DNA of 64,000 nt from Ignelater luminosus. Lineage: Eukaryota; Arthropoda; Insecta; Coleoptera; Elateridae. Every line of letters begins with the position of its first letter. Positions within the stretch are counted from its first letter, which is position 1. The notes under the pieces were generated by a model. That model searched no databases, was not told where the DNA came from, and saw only the letters and a list, made by a program, of their open reading frames with translations. This document shows, in pieces, positions 1-11,625 of the stretch. Location: the NCBI GenBank assembly GCA_011009095.1, contig VTPC01090616.1:241981-305980 (forward strand). Reading direction: 5' to 3'. Position numbers and translations under genes: made by a program.

Positions 1-245
1 TTCACCGCCGAAGTAAAACAAAAGACAATTGCGAAAATAATTTTTTTGTGTTTTGGAGTAAATTCTCTAAAACACCCTCTTTGCTGTTCTTTTCTATCTT
101 TGCTTGTTCCTGGGATATTTCACTTTAAAAAAAATAAGATAATTTCGTTTTTAGCAAATATCTAGTAAGCGGTGAACTTTTTTGAAAAAACAAAAGCATA
201 GGTAAACTGATCTCCAAAATAGCCAAATCTTTTCTAATTTAACCG
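1..245. repeat. Arm of a long-TIR MITE, cut by the window edge
   Basis: This stretch closely matches 39800-40030, the right arm of the MITE at 39223-40090. The match runs from the first base to about 243 and then stops abruptly in TTAACCGA. The terminal part of that arm is therefore missing here, and the rest lies outside the window. It is non-coding. Confidence 0.75.
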
Positions 246-751
246 ATTTTAGGCAACCAGTATAAATTACAAATTTATCTCTATAAAACCTGTACCAAAT
301 GTTACATCACTCCTGTCGTTATTGAGAATGTGTGTGATGAACACTGAGGGTAAAACAAATGTATCTGTGAAGGATCAAAATTATAGTGTCAACATTCTCC
401 AGTGAACGTCAACAAATACCAAACACATCAGTGAAAGACCACGTATTTGCTAACATAACTATACCATTCAAACCTTCACCGGTGTATGTCAACATACACA
501 AGTGAGCTCTAGTGGAAGTTGAGAATGACAGGTTTCAATCGGCAAATGACCCATGTGACATGAAATGCTTTCTTATTCTTGCTCGGTTGCTCCTCAATCT
601 TATACACAATATGGTAGTGAAAGTATAACATTTGCTAACTTGTTTTTATTTTACCCAAGAATACTATGTGAAGTGACTTCTGCTAAAACTAAGTGCAGTA
701 CATCGTTGGACTACAGGCGTTTAAAACATTTTGACATTTTAAAAGTTAGTA
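246..751. other. Non-coding stretch, probably old repeat
   Basis: No coding region or RNA gene seen. Variants of a short phrase (GTGAA.GTCAACA, CAGTGAACGTCAAC) recur between 330 and 500, which suggests decayed repeat DNA. Confidence 0.4.
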
Positions 752-1700
752 ATGAAGAAGTTAATTGTGCCATTAAAACCAGGAAAAACAAATATCCAAT
801 ACTATGTTACCAATGATGAAATATTCAATATACTTTCCAAAACTCATATTAAAACAGGCCATGGAGGAAGAACATGTATGCTTAAAGAATTGCAAGTTAA
901 ATATAAAAATATTACATATGAAGTTGTAATGTTATATTTCAATTTATGTAAACAATGTCAAATGAAACATAGTACGCCTAGAAAAGGTATTGTTGCAAAA
1001 CCAATGATCATTTCAGAGATCTGATAAGATTTACAGTCTCACAGGATGGCGATTTTTAAATTTGTACTGGTGTATCAAGATCATCTAATGAAGTTTGTCC
1101 AATTATGACCTTTAAAAACCAAGACAGCTCAGGGAGTAGCACATCACCTCGAAATATTTTTAACATTTGGTGCTCTAGTTATATTGTACTCAGATAACAG
1201 AAGAAAATTCGGCAAGCAAGTTATATCTGAACTATGCACTCTGTGGACAGATGTAAAGATAGTTCATGGAAAGTCACAACAGAGCCAAACACAAGGCATG
1301 ATGGAAAGAGCCAATCAGGATATAGAATATGTTAATCAAGTGGATGAGTGATAATGATAACAAATGAATAGTCAGAAGGTTTACCCTTTGTCCAGTTTTC
1401 CAAAAATATGGCATACCACAAAGGAATATGCCAGATTCCATATGAAGCCATGTTTGGCATTAAACCAAAAAGAGGCATAGCAAATTGAAAATGTTGAAAC
1501 TAAAGAATTGTGATGACAACAACCAAAATACCGTTGAATGGGAACTGCAACCTAGCACGTCTTCATCTCAAACACTAGGGAAACAACACGAGTTAATTTC
1601 TGCAAAAAGAGCAGCCGCAAAAGAAAATGATACAAACCTCAAAAAGAAAACTTTCTCCTGCTCAAATTGGTGATACTGTATGGATACAAGCCCGTTATGT
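752..1700 (+). mobile_element. Integrase fossil (KRBA2/SCAND3-like, LTR-retroelement kin)
   Basis: Translated pieces resemble a retroelement-type integrase. There is an HHCC-like zinc-binding section (H..H...C..C) near 840-970, followed by remnants of a DDE core near 1040-1330. The closest match I recognise is the integrase found in KRBA2/SCAND3-like proteins that are common in animal genomes. No long terminal repeats, gag or reverse transcriptase were seen next to it. It is a broken, old copy with several interruptions. Family placement is by memory of conserved spacing, so moderately sure. Confidence 0.55.
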
Positions 1701-2000
1701 TTTGTGAATACAAGTCCCAGATCCCCAAAATGTTTTAGCAGTTGTTGTTGAACTTTTATGAATTAGCGAACAAAAATGGCACCTTCAAGCAGCTTTTTAC
1801 CCGAAATCAGTTCGTGATTTATAAAGAAAAGCTACTTACCACTGATGAGATTTCTTCGCAAGAAATATCGCTGAGAGAAGCAACTTTTGCTAATTCAAAA
1901 AGTGAAATAAGTAAAAGTAAAAGTGTAAGTAAGAAATAATGATATTTTGAAAATATCTCAGACACCAGACGACTTGGTGAATCTTGACATTCACTGGAGG

Positions 2001-4400
2001 ATATTGACATTCAGCAAAGTTCGGTCTTTCACAGTAACATATCTATCTTTCCTTTTATGTTTTCAAGTAAATGCAATTTTAAGATTTAGCCTCTTATTCA
2101 ACACAAAGCAATGTACAGGATGTTTTCAAAAGTATGAAGGAAACTAACATTTGAACAATAAGTACTACGCACTAAAACATTCAAAAAATGTCAACAAGAA
2201 CGTTTCCTTTCAATAATAGTAAAGAAGCTAGTAGACTAGCAATATTGGTCCCACATTGTTTGGTGGTCACAGTGCAATATATTTTTACAGCTATATAATA
2301 ATATGATTTAATATACATAAATGTAAGGAAGAAATTTTTTGTATTTATTGTCATCAATTTACTCATGGATACTACCATATAGCAATGGGAAGAAAGTTTG
2401 GATACACCCTGTATAGTATGGCTTGGTAAAGTTTCCTGTATACTTTTGAAAACTATATTTTCAAGTGGATCAAAAGTCCATCTCAAGTATTTAAGGGACG
2501 ATTGCATCGATTATTTGATTGCCAGTTAAAGTTGATTGCAGATCAAAAACCATACTTCACTTGTGGACTTTTAATCGTCAATGGCACTCTAATTATTGAT
2601 GTAATCGGCCCTTAGAGTGGTTTTATGTTATACAAGGACCTACATAATGAAATACAGGGTGTCTAGAAATAACACCAACAATGTTTAACCACAGATTCCT
2701 GAGATCAAAATAAGATAATTTAACCCAACTTACCTATATCCTAAAGTCTACTATTTATGACATGCAGGGCATCAAAGCTGAATTTAAAATCTCCAATTTT
2801 TTTCACACAAGGTGAGTTATTAACATGAAATTTTCTACATGCTTGTTACTTTAAGGTGTCTACAATTTTACGTAATTGTATTTGATATCCTTTTCAGAAG
2901 CGGAGAAATGGAGAAGGAGCTAACTTACTACTCTAAAAAAGATTGTTACAGCACTGGAAAATTAAGAAATCTCTCTATATTTTATATTTAAAATTGATTT
3001 GGCAAAAAAAGCTGCCCTTGCATTTTTTCCATAAATAGAGTCTTTTTTTAGTAGAATTGGGTTTTTAAAATCACTCAAAATAGCAGTCATACATTGTCTC
3101 AAAAACAAGGAGTAATTACTCACATCGCATTCTTTGACAGAAATTAAGCCTACTTTGCCATATAACTTTTTTCCTAAAGATAAAGGCTGTCAAAGTGTAA
3201 TTAGAAATGATATCTAAAATTTGGTAGTATTTACTATTTTCTTTAAATAATTTAATAATAGTAACAATCAGCCCCTTCTACCTATTCTAAACTAACAGAA
3301 ATGAAAAGAAATATGTTATAAAGTTTAAACCATATAAATGATTACATATTAAGAAATGTTCATCTCGATATAGTAAAATATTTCAAATGAGAAAGCTTGA
3401 TAGGAAGATTGGAGTGAAATAAATTTCTAAAACCTCTTACGTGGTCTCTTTATAAGTAACTTAATCTGCATAACTTATGAAATGAAAATCGTACGTCAGT
3501 GATTGCAAATTATATACAACTATTCTAATCACGTCAAAGTGCAAACACATAAATAATTAAATCACCAGCGTAAGTTTTTCATTTCATAGGTTATGCAGAT
3601 TAAGTTGCTTTTTAATGGCATATTAGTTGTGATGGAATGTACCAATGACTATGGGAAATAAACATAACCTTAAAAACCAATTTTGATGTGTTTGCTACAG
3701 AACTATCAAAAAGAAACCTTATCATGGTCAGCTATGAAATTAAAAACATACATACATCAACATTTGACATATTGTAACTACAAACATAGTGACAAATGAC
3801 AATATTAGTTGTCAAATTTTGTGATTATTTTTGAAAATTTTTTAAACACTCATCTTTAAATTGGCCAGTAGATTTTTTTTGTCCTTAACACCATTTTGTT
3901 TAAATTACACAAACTTTAAACCAGAAAGGTAATTTTAAACAAACTTAAAATGTTTGATAAGACCTTGACAATTAACAAGTTCACATCAATTTTAATTTAC
4001 ATCCTACATTTTTTATTTCAAAGGTGGCCATGCTAAGGTTTCTTTTTAATCGCTCTGTATTATTTTATTAAATTAAACAATGACAGTCGCTTATTATATA
4101 GCTGTCTGTGTCTAACACAGTGGAAGGCGAGGAAAACAATGCTGAAGAAGATTAACAGAGTTGGTGTCTCGACTCTAAAACATGATTTGTAATAAATAAA
4201 AAAAGGATAGATTGTTTTACCCCCAAGGTAACCTCAAAATCCTGCCCTGCAGAATTTGACAATTTGTAGAAAGAATAAAAAGATAAGAATATAAAATAAG
4301 TTTCATAATTTTCATTTTCATAAATGTTGCAATTTCAATAATTAATTAAGTTATCATATTCTACAATCTAAAAATATAACAATTAGCATTGCAGTACACA
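2001..4400. other. Gene-free stretch with several fold-back elements
   Basis: No exon recognised on either strand. Visible structures are an imperfect inverted pair at 2116-2150 and 2431-2453 (GTTTTCAAAAGTAT), a TACAGGGTGT transposon end at 2653, a fold-back at about 3455-3615 with arms reading AACTTAATCTGCATAAC, and inverted arms at 3707-3735 and 4025-4053 sharing AAAAAGAAACCTTA. These look like small non-autonomous DNA elements. Remaining exons of the JAZF1-like gene would be expected to the left of 6675, but I could not find them here. Confidence 0.5.
3455..3615. repeat. Fold-back (palindromic) element
   Basis: The arm at 3459-3490 (AACTTAATCTGCATAAC followed by TATGAAATGAAAA) recurs inverted at 3575-3612, around a loop of roughly 90 bases. 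This is typical of a small palindromic MITE. No target-site duplication could be fixed. Confidence 0.6.
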
Positions 4401-4402
4401 TA

Positions 4403-6216
4403 CCGTATGTGGAGTTTCAAACCCGTACATAGGACAATGCATGGGGGATTCAGATTTCTGTAATTCCTGCTCCCCAAATGAGCCTACAAGGGAGGTAATG
4501 GTATCAATCGATAGGGTAGAAGTTTCCTCTCAATCTGGCACCAGTAAATTAACCAAAAAATGCTCAGAATTAGCAAGATAAATTAATAATAAAACAACTC
4601 CCACAGCTTTAGTATGAGCTGCCGTGGATTTGACAAGCAGAAAACAAAAGCAGTAGAATGCTTCAGTTTTATTAAGTGACATTTGCTTAAGATTAATCAA
4701 ATTTTACCGTAATTACAAAAAAGGTTCTTTAATTTGCTGAAAATGAATGTTTACACCATCGAAGAGAAGGTTCTTATGATAAAAACTTTTTATGGCGGAG
4801 CAAGTTACCGCGAAATACGCGATTTGTATTCCATTAAATTTGCTGAGCGACCTATTCCATCTCATTCCACGGTTCAATCTGTTGTTGACAGATTTGAAAA
4901 AACAGGATCTGTTGAATCAAAAGCACAAGGAGGTAGTATCTAATAATAATAATAATAATAATAATAAAACTTTTCTTCCAATTGACGTACAATAATGAAT
5001 TTTATCATAACCGAATTTTAATAGGTAAAAGAAGACGTAATAATATTGAAATAGAAGAAAGGGTTTTAGGTCTGATTACTGCTGAGCCAACTTTCAGCAC
5101 CAGAGTGATTGCACAAGAATGTGATGTTGACAACAAAACTATCTGGAACATATTAAAAAAGCATAAATATCACCCCTATAAAATGCAGTGCCATCAGGAA
5201 GTATACGAAGCAAATGAGGAAAAAAGAGCATTCTTTTGTGAAGCCATGATGGAACGTGCAAATGAAGATAGGGATTTTTTGTCTTCGATTTGTTTTACGG
5301 ATGAATGCACCTTTACACTCAATAACGAGCCAAATTGCCAAGATTGTCGTTTTTGGTGTCAAGAAAATCCTAACCTAAATGTACAATCTAGAACGCAATA
5401 TCCCCAAAAAATTAATGTGTGGGCTGGCATGTTTAAAAACCATATCATTGGACCTTTCATAATAGAAGGGAATTTAAATTCAGTTCTATATTTAGATTTA
5501 TTACAAAATGCCATTGGTCCTGCATTGGAAGAAGTTGCAGGTGAAAATCAAAAGGTCTGGTTCCAACACGATGGCTGTCCTGTCCATTTTAGTGCGGATG
5601 TGAAAGCATATTTAAATAATGTGGGCCCATTTAAAAAACAAAATTTACAGAAAGCGTTACCCAAATATTAATTCTTTGAGGGAATCAATTTTTACAGAGT
5701 GCAGAAATATTACAAACCGCCAGTTAGCTAATGTTAAGCAGTCCTTTTATCACCGCCTAGGTTATTGTTTAGCCCAGAATGGAGGTTTATTTGAATATTT
5801 GTTATAACAATTGAATCGTAATAAAAATTTAAATTAAAATTTACAAATGATAAAGTTTTTTATTTTAGTTGCCCTTGTAGATTTGTTATTTGAACCCATA
5901 CTTAAAATTCGTTAAACAAGTTTGTTCATTGGACTAATTTATTGATGTCAGATTTTAGCATTCTACTGCTTTTGTTTTCTGCTTGTCAAATCCACGGCAG
6001 CTCATACTAAAGCTGTAAGAGTTATTTTATTATTAATTTATTTTGCTAATTCTGAGCATTTTTTGGTTTATTTACTGGTGCCAGATTGAGAGGGAACTTT
6101 TACCCTATCGATTGATACCATTACCTCCCCTGTAGGCTCATTTGGGGAGCAGGAATTACAGAAATCTGAATCCCCCATGCATTGTCCTATGTACGGGTTT
6201 GAAACTCCACACACGG
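4403..6216 (+). mobile_element. Tc1/mariner-superfamily DNA transposon with ~260-bp TIRs
   Basis: Both ends are visible. Left is TA then CCGTATGTGGAGTTTC; right is GAAACTCCACACACGG then TA. The terminal inverted repeats run about 260 bp (4403-4665 and 5958-6216) and are nearly identical, so the insertion is fairly young. The TA duplications are at 4401-4402 and 6217-6218. It encodes a DDE transposase in two reading frames (4734-4943 and 4982-5807). Long TIRs, the TA target site and the transposase type place it in Tc1/mariner (IS630). It lies left of the JAZF1-like gene, possibly inside that gene's unseen introns. Confidence 0.85.
4734..5807 (+). pseudogene. Internally deleted DDE transposase
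   Basis: An N-terminal helix-turn-helix segment starts at the ATG at 4743 (MNVYTIEEKVLMIKTFYGG), the type found at the head of many insect Tc1/mariner-like transposases. A trinucleotide (TAA/AAT) run at about 4938-4968 separates it from the rest. The main frame from 4982 has a second HTH, then the first catalytic Asp in FTDECTF and the second in QHDGCPVH. At about 5612 the reading jumps from AYLNN straight to WAHLKNKIYRKR in another frame. The piece that should carry the third catalytic acid (a PDL-type motif before the FLWG-like segment) is absent. The C-terminus then runs to the stop at 5805. The copy cannot make active transposase. Confidence 0.8.
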
Positions 6217-6674
6217 TATAAATTTCAAACAGTCACCTTTAAAAACAAAGTACTTGACAGAAAACGGATTTAACTAATAACACAATTAAGTTGAGATTTT
6301 GATTACTATATAAATAGCAAAGTATTTTCACCAAGTTATGTTTAGAAAAGTAATAAAAAATGTTTATTTAATTAAATTACTAAAGCCCAAACAAAAAAGA
6401 CCAAAGAAATAATACTATTCAATACAGTTTTGCTATCGTCACAAAACAATACTGTTGTCTACATCTGTGTTTTATCAACTATGAGATTATGCAAAATATT
6501 AACAATTAATTAGTCATTCATATGTTTTAATTTTAATTGACAACACTTTGACCTTATACAGCCAAGTCTACAATAATTTATTTATGACTCGATCTGCCCT
6601 TAATTCTTTCTGCAGAAATTCTAATCACTTTCATCAAACACTACCATAGCCCCAAATATATTAATTAATAAAAA
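6217..6674. other. Intergenic or intronic AT-rich stretch
   Basis: Lies between the transposon and the last visible coding base of the minus-strand JAZF1-like gene. No exon, RNA gene or repeat recognised. It is either that gene's 3' UTR or its intron. Confidence 0.4.
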
Positions 6675-7014
6675 TCATGTACCAGCATTATGTCTTTCTC
6701 CGACTGATTTACTAGCATGTTGGTATAAGCGTAATCTCACATCTGCACTAACAACTTCTCTTGCTTGTCTACTATGAGACTGTGAATATCTGAGTATATA
6801 ACTTAATGGAATACCAACTGGATGTTGCTCTTCAAATTCTTCAATTACTTTTGGATCAAAATCTTAAAAAGTACACATTATTATATTAAATATTGCTTAC
6901 AATCTCATAAATACCTATATGAGTAGCTTCAATATGCTCGATAAGACTATGAAGTGTCGGAAAAGTTTTACCACAGCCATTGAATTTGCAGTCATTTTTA
7001 AAAAACACAGCCAT
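6675..7014 (-). CDS. JAZF1: JAZF1-like C2H2 zinc-finger protein (5' exons)
   Basis: Two exons on the minus strand. The first, 7014-6915, holds the ATG and one C2H2 finger (C9, C14, then H27 and H32 in the segment LIEHIEATHI). The second starts at 6862 and reads DFDPKVIEEFEEQHP and PLSYILRY. LIEHIE..HIDFDP and PLSYI.R are the hallmark of the JAZF1 N-terminus (insect relative CG12054), a nuclear zinc-finger regulator linked in vertebrates to NuA4/TIP60 chromatin and lipid metabolism. Read on, it stops at 6675, giving 95 residues. JAZF1 proteins are longer, with further C-terminal fingers, so exon 2 may instead splice at 6683 (G then GTACAT, a weak donor) to exons I cannot see. It is divergent from ATPsynC, with about 770 bp between the two start codons. 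Confidence 0.75.
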
Positions 7015-7779
7015 TAGCTACTACACTACTAAGAGTAACACTAAAAGGAGGACAGGACAGAATGTTTGAGGTTAGGAGAGAAAATGCCGGCTACTTACCT
7101 TTTCGGGTCATGTGATATTGTATCGATAATGTAGAAGTCGTACTTTTAATGTTACGATAGCTCACTGAACCAAATATCTGGGAACAACCCTGCACGAAAT
7201 TGATTTTTGCGCGTATCTTATAACATTACGTGGCTCGTAGCTTTTCGCCTCAGTCGTAAGCGAATTCACATTCCAGAGGTTACGCCGGGTGTCCTATCCT
7301 GACACTGTTCTTCGGTAGGTTGGTGTCTTTGTGTTGTGTGAGTAGTTTCTAGTATTATTTGAATGAAATCAAATCATCGGTTGTTTATATTGCTTGACGG
7401 AGTTAAAAGCGAATGTGGAAATATTAGTTTTACGTATCTTCTGGTGTTCTTTCGTGAGATAACTTCAAAATTGTGACTCAGATTGAAGTATCGGCCATAT
7501 TTCGTTTGACATAAACTAATGCCGAAACGTCTAGTTTTTCTTGATAATCACATAAAGTAGTTCAGTTTGTGCCAAAGAACTTTAAGATATTGTTATATTA
7601 AGATATACTAATTGTTTAAACTCAATTCATAACCGCTTCTTTACGCTGTCCTATTACGTAACGGTGTAATAGCAACCGTACTTCAAAGAGTCGACAAATT
7701 TGTTGCTTGTCATAAATCTTTCTCCTTAGTATATCATTATTTTCAGGTTTCCAGAACAATTTTCCCAAAAAACACAACA
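7015..7779. promoter_or_regulatory. Shared upstream region and 5' UTR of ATPsynC / JAZF1-like
   Basis: The divergent genes face each other here. A likely 5' UTR exon of ATPsynC lies around 7260-7337, ending before GTGAGTAG, and its intron closes at TTATTTTCAG (7746) shortly before the ATG at 7780. The interval is compact and locally GC-richer, as expected of a bidirectional housekeeping promoter. I see no certain TATA box. Transcription starts are inferred. Confidence 0.45.
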
Positions 7780-8594
7780 ATGTTCGCCTGCGCCAGAGTT
7801 ATTGCTCCCCTTGCAAGAAATGCAGTAAGTACATTATGATGACATAACACAGCTTTACTTGGCCCTGCTTTTTTTATAATATTCAATTTAAATGGCATTT
7901 TAAAGAATTTTCTTGTTATATAATAATTGTACTTTAAACCTTTGTGCCAAATTTGTGCCTATTACATAATACTGATTTGCAATTGTAATTCTAATTCTAA
8001 TCAAAACTATTAAAAGATAATACTAATTAGAACTTTTCTTATTTCAGCTTATCTCCAATTCAAAAGTATATTTACGGCCACTTAGCAGTTCTGTTAGCCA
8101 AAGTAGCCAATTATTAGTTCAAAGTCCTGCTGTTCAGCAACACACACAAAAGCCCACATTTTTACCTGCGATACGTAGTTTCCAGACATCTCCAGTAACC
8201 AGAGATATTGATTCTGCCGCTAAATTCATTGGTGCTGGAGCAGCCACAGTTGGTGTTGCTGGTTCAGGTTAGTAAATAAATTATAAATGTTTTGCGAGTG
8301 TGCAAGCTTGAATGCATTGATTAAAGAAATATCAGTAACTGCTTGTTCTGTTAATTGATAACTTTGCAGTTTTCGAGAGTAAAATTTGTTATGTAATTAA
8401 CATTTTATTAATGTTATAACCTTTTTCCAGGTGTTGGGATTGGTGCAGTGTTTGGTTGCTTAATAATTGGTTATGCTAGAAATCCATCGTTAAAGCAACA
8501 ATTATTTTCATATGCCATTTTGGGTTTTGCTTTATCGGAGGCTATGGGTTTATTTTGCCTTATGATTGCTTTTCTTATGTTATTTGCTCTTTAA
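7780..8594 (+). CDS. ATPsynC: Mitochondrial ATP synthase subunit c, isoform using terminal exon 3a
   Basis: Exons 7780-7824, 8048-8267 and 8431-8594 join in frame to 142 residues. The protein is the c subunit (proteolipid) of F1Fo ATP synthase, forming the proton-driven ring in the inner mitochondrial membrane. Exons 1-2 encode the cleaved transit peptide, and the mature part begins near [17 protein letters not shown]. Exon 3a carries [11 protein letters not shown], the polar loop, and the second helix with the proton-binding Glu in FALSEAMG. It differs from the usual insect sequence at a few sites (Cys in place of Ser in VFGC, Leu at the C-terminus) and uses AT-ending codons. A poly(A) signal AATAAA follows at 8636. 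Confidence 0.93.
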
Positions 8595-9048
8595 GTATAT
8601 TATGGTTGTGCTATAATTATAGCATAATATGTAGTAATAAAAGTTTAATTTCTGTGGTTTTGCATATGTGTGCATATATTATGTAATATTTTAATAGATG
8701 TTTGCTTTAACATGGATTTTTAAAACTACTAACAAAACTGAGGTGATATTTTTTCGGTAGGTTTTTTATTTATTTTTGCTTTCCATTCATAATCTTCTAA
8801 TCTGTTTTTGCAGTCTTTTCTCTACCATCTTTAATGGTTATCATATTCCTTTAAACTTTTATCTAATTCATTTTAACTTTCTAGGAGCCGGTATTGGAAC
8901 AGTGTTTGGATCACTAATCATTGGTTACGCGAGGAACCCATCACTCAAACAACAATTGTTCTCATATGCCATCTTAGGATTTGCCTTATCTGAGGCTATG
9001 GGACTGTTCTGTCTTATGATGGCTTTCCTCCTGCTGTTTGCATTCTAA
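7780..9048 (+). CDS. ATPsynC: Mitochondrial ATP synthase subunit c, isoform using terminal exon 3b
   Basis: A second terminal exon, 8885-9048, follows TTTCTAG and has the same length (164 nt), the same phase and the same content as exon 3a. Joined to exons 7780-7824 and 8048-8267 it also gives 142 residues. Its protein is the canonical insect form ([18 protein letters not shown], proton-binding Glu in SEAMG, end LLLFAF). It differs from 3a at 6 of 54 residues but at many synonymous sites. Its own poly(A) signal lies at 9166. The two exons look like alternative terminal exons of one gene, each followed by its own 3' end signal. Which one is used, and where, cannot be read from DNA. Confidence 0.88.
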
Positions 9049-9185
9049 ACACTGCCATGGGGGCCACATTGTTAAAAACATCATAACTTCCACCATCTGC
9101 GTTACATTACCATCGAGTAGCGAATTTTCATATTTTGTTCAAGTTGGCAATAGGACTTTAATTAAAATAAAACGTAGATATTGAT

Positions 9186-10490
9186 ATACTCCAGTTAAAT
9201 GTATGGCAAAATATTTTCAGTTTTTGTAAACATCTGGTGACTTTGGGCTTAAATTGTAAGATACATTTGGCATATGTTTAAATGGGAGGGATTTAATTAT
9301 AATTAATTTTTGTGTACTATGAAAAGCAGCACTATTGCATACTGTACAGCATTAGAATTTAATAAATTCCTTAGTTGTCATGTCAATTAAGGCTAATTTT
9401 ATTTTAATTTTTTGTTTTTGTTACTTCAATTTTCCTACCCTTCACGTTTATTAGATATTGAATGTGACTAGCCTATGTAAGTAAATAAATTTGTTCTGTT
9501 AATAATTGTTTTTCCTTTGTAGTAGTTACCCAGTGCTCAAGTCTCTTAGAGAAGTTACAAATGTGCAAAATTTTTTGAATATTTAAAAAATATGAAGTAC
9601 TGGGTGTATTAATAATCACTACATTGTTTTTGGAGGACTTGAGCATAGAAAAATAAATTTGATCTAGTCTGTTTCGTTCCTCAGGAGAATATGAACTAAA
9701 AAATATTGTCAATGTTCTTTCTTATTTCAAAAATAAGAATATCCTTGTGCTTAAGGTCATTAAATTTAATGCAAAAATATCAACTGGACAATCAATTTAT
9801 GGAAACGAGAATATGCTCTATAATGTCGAATTGTAGTACTTTTATTTTTCAAGTTGATGACCTAAATTTTTGACAACGAATGCCAAAGCCAATGGTGTTC
9901 ATAATGAGTGATTCATAAAATATATATCCTCAGTTGGCTGTGAACTAAAGATAAAACAATTCAATATTTCAAATTATTACATGCAGCAAAGTATCAAGAG
10001 TGTATGGAGGTTAAGTTGGCGTAAAGATATTTGTTTTTAATAAACATAGTTTTCACTCAAGAACAAAAGAATTTCAAGATTGAAAGTACTCTAGATGGTA
10101 GGATTAATGTTAATTGCAAATATTTTGTCCTGGATGTCTTAACTGAATTTCAAAATCAATTTCCAAATTTAGTAGTGACAATACATCTAAAAAATCACTG
10201 TAGTTCAAATGAAATCTTATTCATTTTAACTACTGATAAAAGTATTTAGAGACGGACATATATTTTTTTCCTATTTAACAATTTAAGTTCACGACATTCT
10301 AGGGAAATACTACGTGTTCTCCTACAGTGTTGTAGGAGAAAATCTTCAATCAAGACATGGCGCCAAATTCGTCAAAATGGCGGAAGAAAAAGTGATCATT
10401 AGTTGCAACCAACGTTGCCAGAGCTAGCTATAAATCTCCAAATCTGAAGATTTATAGCATGTAATTCTTAGATCATGTGTATTTCATATA
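9186..10490. other. Intergenic, nothing recognised
   Basis: AT-rich DNA after the ATPsynC 3' UTR. Short open frames at 9473-9712 (minus) and 10031-10249 (plus) have no family resemblance and an AT-rich random look. Confidence 0.5.
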
Positions 10491-11004
10491 CAGGATGTAA
10501 AGGAAATGGTGGAAAAAGCTTCAGTACAGTTATTCTACGGTAAAAAATAAACAGAAAACCTCTATACCATTTTGCTGCTAACACTATCTTGAAGAAGTTA
10601 TTGGAAGTCGTAAATTGCTTAGTTGATTCCGCATTCTTAATAAATACAACAAAATATTATTTAAACGTAAAAAACACTAATTACGTACTGTTTATAGTTT
10701 TTTTTTTGCGCCAGTGTATTAGTAATCCACTTCTTAAAATGATAATTTCTTTGCAAGATATGCTTTTTGAAAATATTGCAACGTTATACGTTACTAACAA
10801 TGGTAACTAAGATACGAGATTGCAAGCACAACTCGCGTATCCACTCCTTTAAACGTATCGAGTTGCCAAATTTAAAAAGTTTTAATTGCTAATATTTTGA
10901 AAAATAGGCAGTTAAGGCCATATTGGTATAGGAAATTTCTTCTTATTTTTGAGCACAGAATAACGTATTGTAGTTTTTTTTTTCGCCATTTCCTTTACAA
11001 CCTG
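10491..11004. mobile_element. MITE with CAGGATGTAAAGGAAATGG ends
   Basis: The left end CAGGATGTAAAGGAAATGG (10491) is inverted at the right as CCATTTCCTTTACAACCTG (ending 11004). TA stands on both sides (10489-10490 and 11005-11006). About 514 bp, no transposase. TA target site and ends point to a Tc1/mariner-derived MITE. Confidence 0.75.
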
Positions 11005-11305
11005 TATATCTAAGATGTAATTATATTATTGTTTCTGACTATATTTTTTACTGTTGTGGCAACAGTGTGATCACCCCCGAACTGGTTTTTTTTTATTTCC
11101 ATTAGAGGTCACGGCGATCGTGTTTTTCCATGGCTTACTACATGTAGGCTGACGCTGGACGCGTCAGCGAAGGTTGATGAAGCAGACCATGGTTTTTTTC
11201 CAATAACCGTCTGGTTACAAATATGTCACAAACGTCATCAAATAGGTTTTGCAAGAATCAAGTTCTAGTAAATAATTCTCGATTGACACCGATGGTGGCG
11301 CTAGT

Positions 11306-11508
11306 AGTAGTATCGACACCAAAAGACGATCGCAAACCGAGCACGATATCGATTTTTTTCTAAAATTTAAATTTTAATAACCTCAAACTTATACACTAAC
11401 GTTTAAAACTTGTCAAATTTAATGTAGATCAACAGCGCCTCTAGTGGAAAGAAAATCGTTATTGAGCTCAATTTGCGATCGTCTTTTGTTTGGTGTAGAT
11501 ACTTTATA
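11306..11508. mobile_element. Short inverted-repeat element
   Basis: The arm at about 11310-11345 (CCAAAAGACGATCGCAAA) recurs inverted at 11470-11505 (TTTGCGATCGTCTTTTG), with about 125 bp between. This is a roughly 200-bp non-autonomous element. Its class is not identifiable from the ends alone. Confidence 0.6.
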
Positions 11509-11625
11509 TCACAATCAACTGGCTTTAACGGCGATAGCGGTAGTGAGACGTACGCGCTCAGAATTTATCAACATATAAACTTAAATAAATAGATGTTTTC
11601 TCAATAAAATGTTATTATTTATTAG

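Noticed and set aside
7836-7978. Possible C/D snoRNA in ATPsynC intron 1 (ATGATGA then CTGA)
   Set aside because: The boxes are about 135 nt apart, with no guide matching rRNA that I can recognise.
8776-9048. A separate short gene at 8776 reading into exon 3b
   Set aside because: The upstream part has no conservation, and a clean acceptor at 8884 shows it is a terminal exon of ATPsynC.
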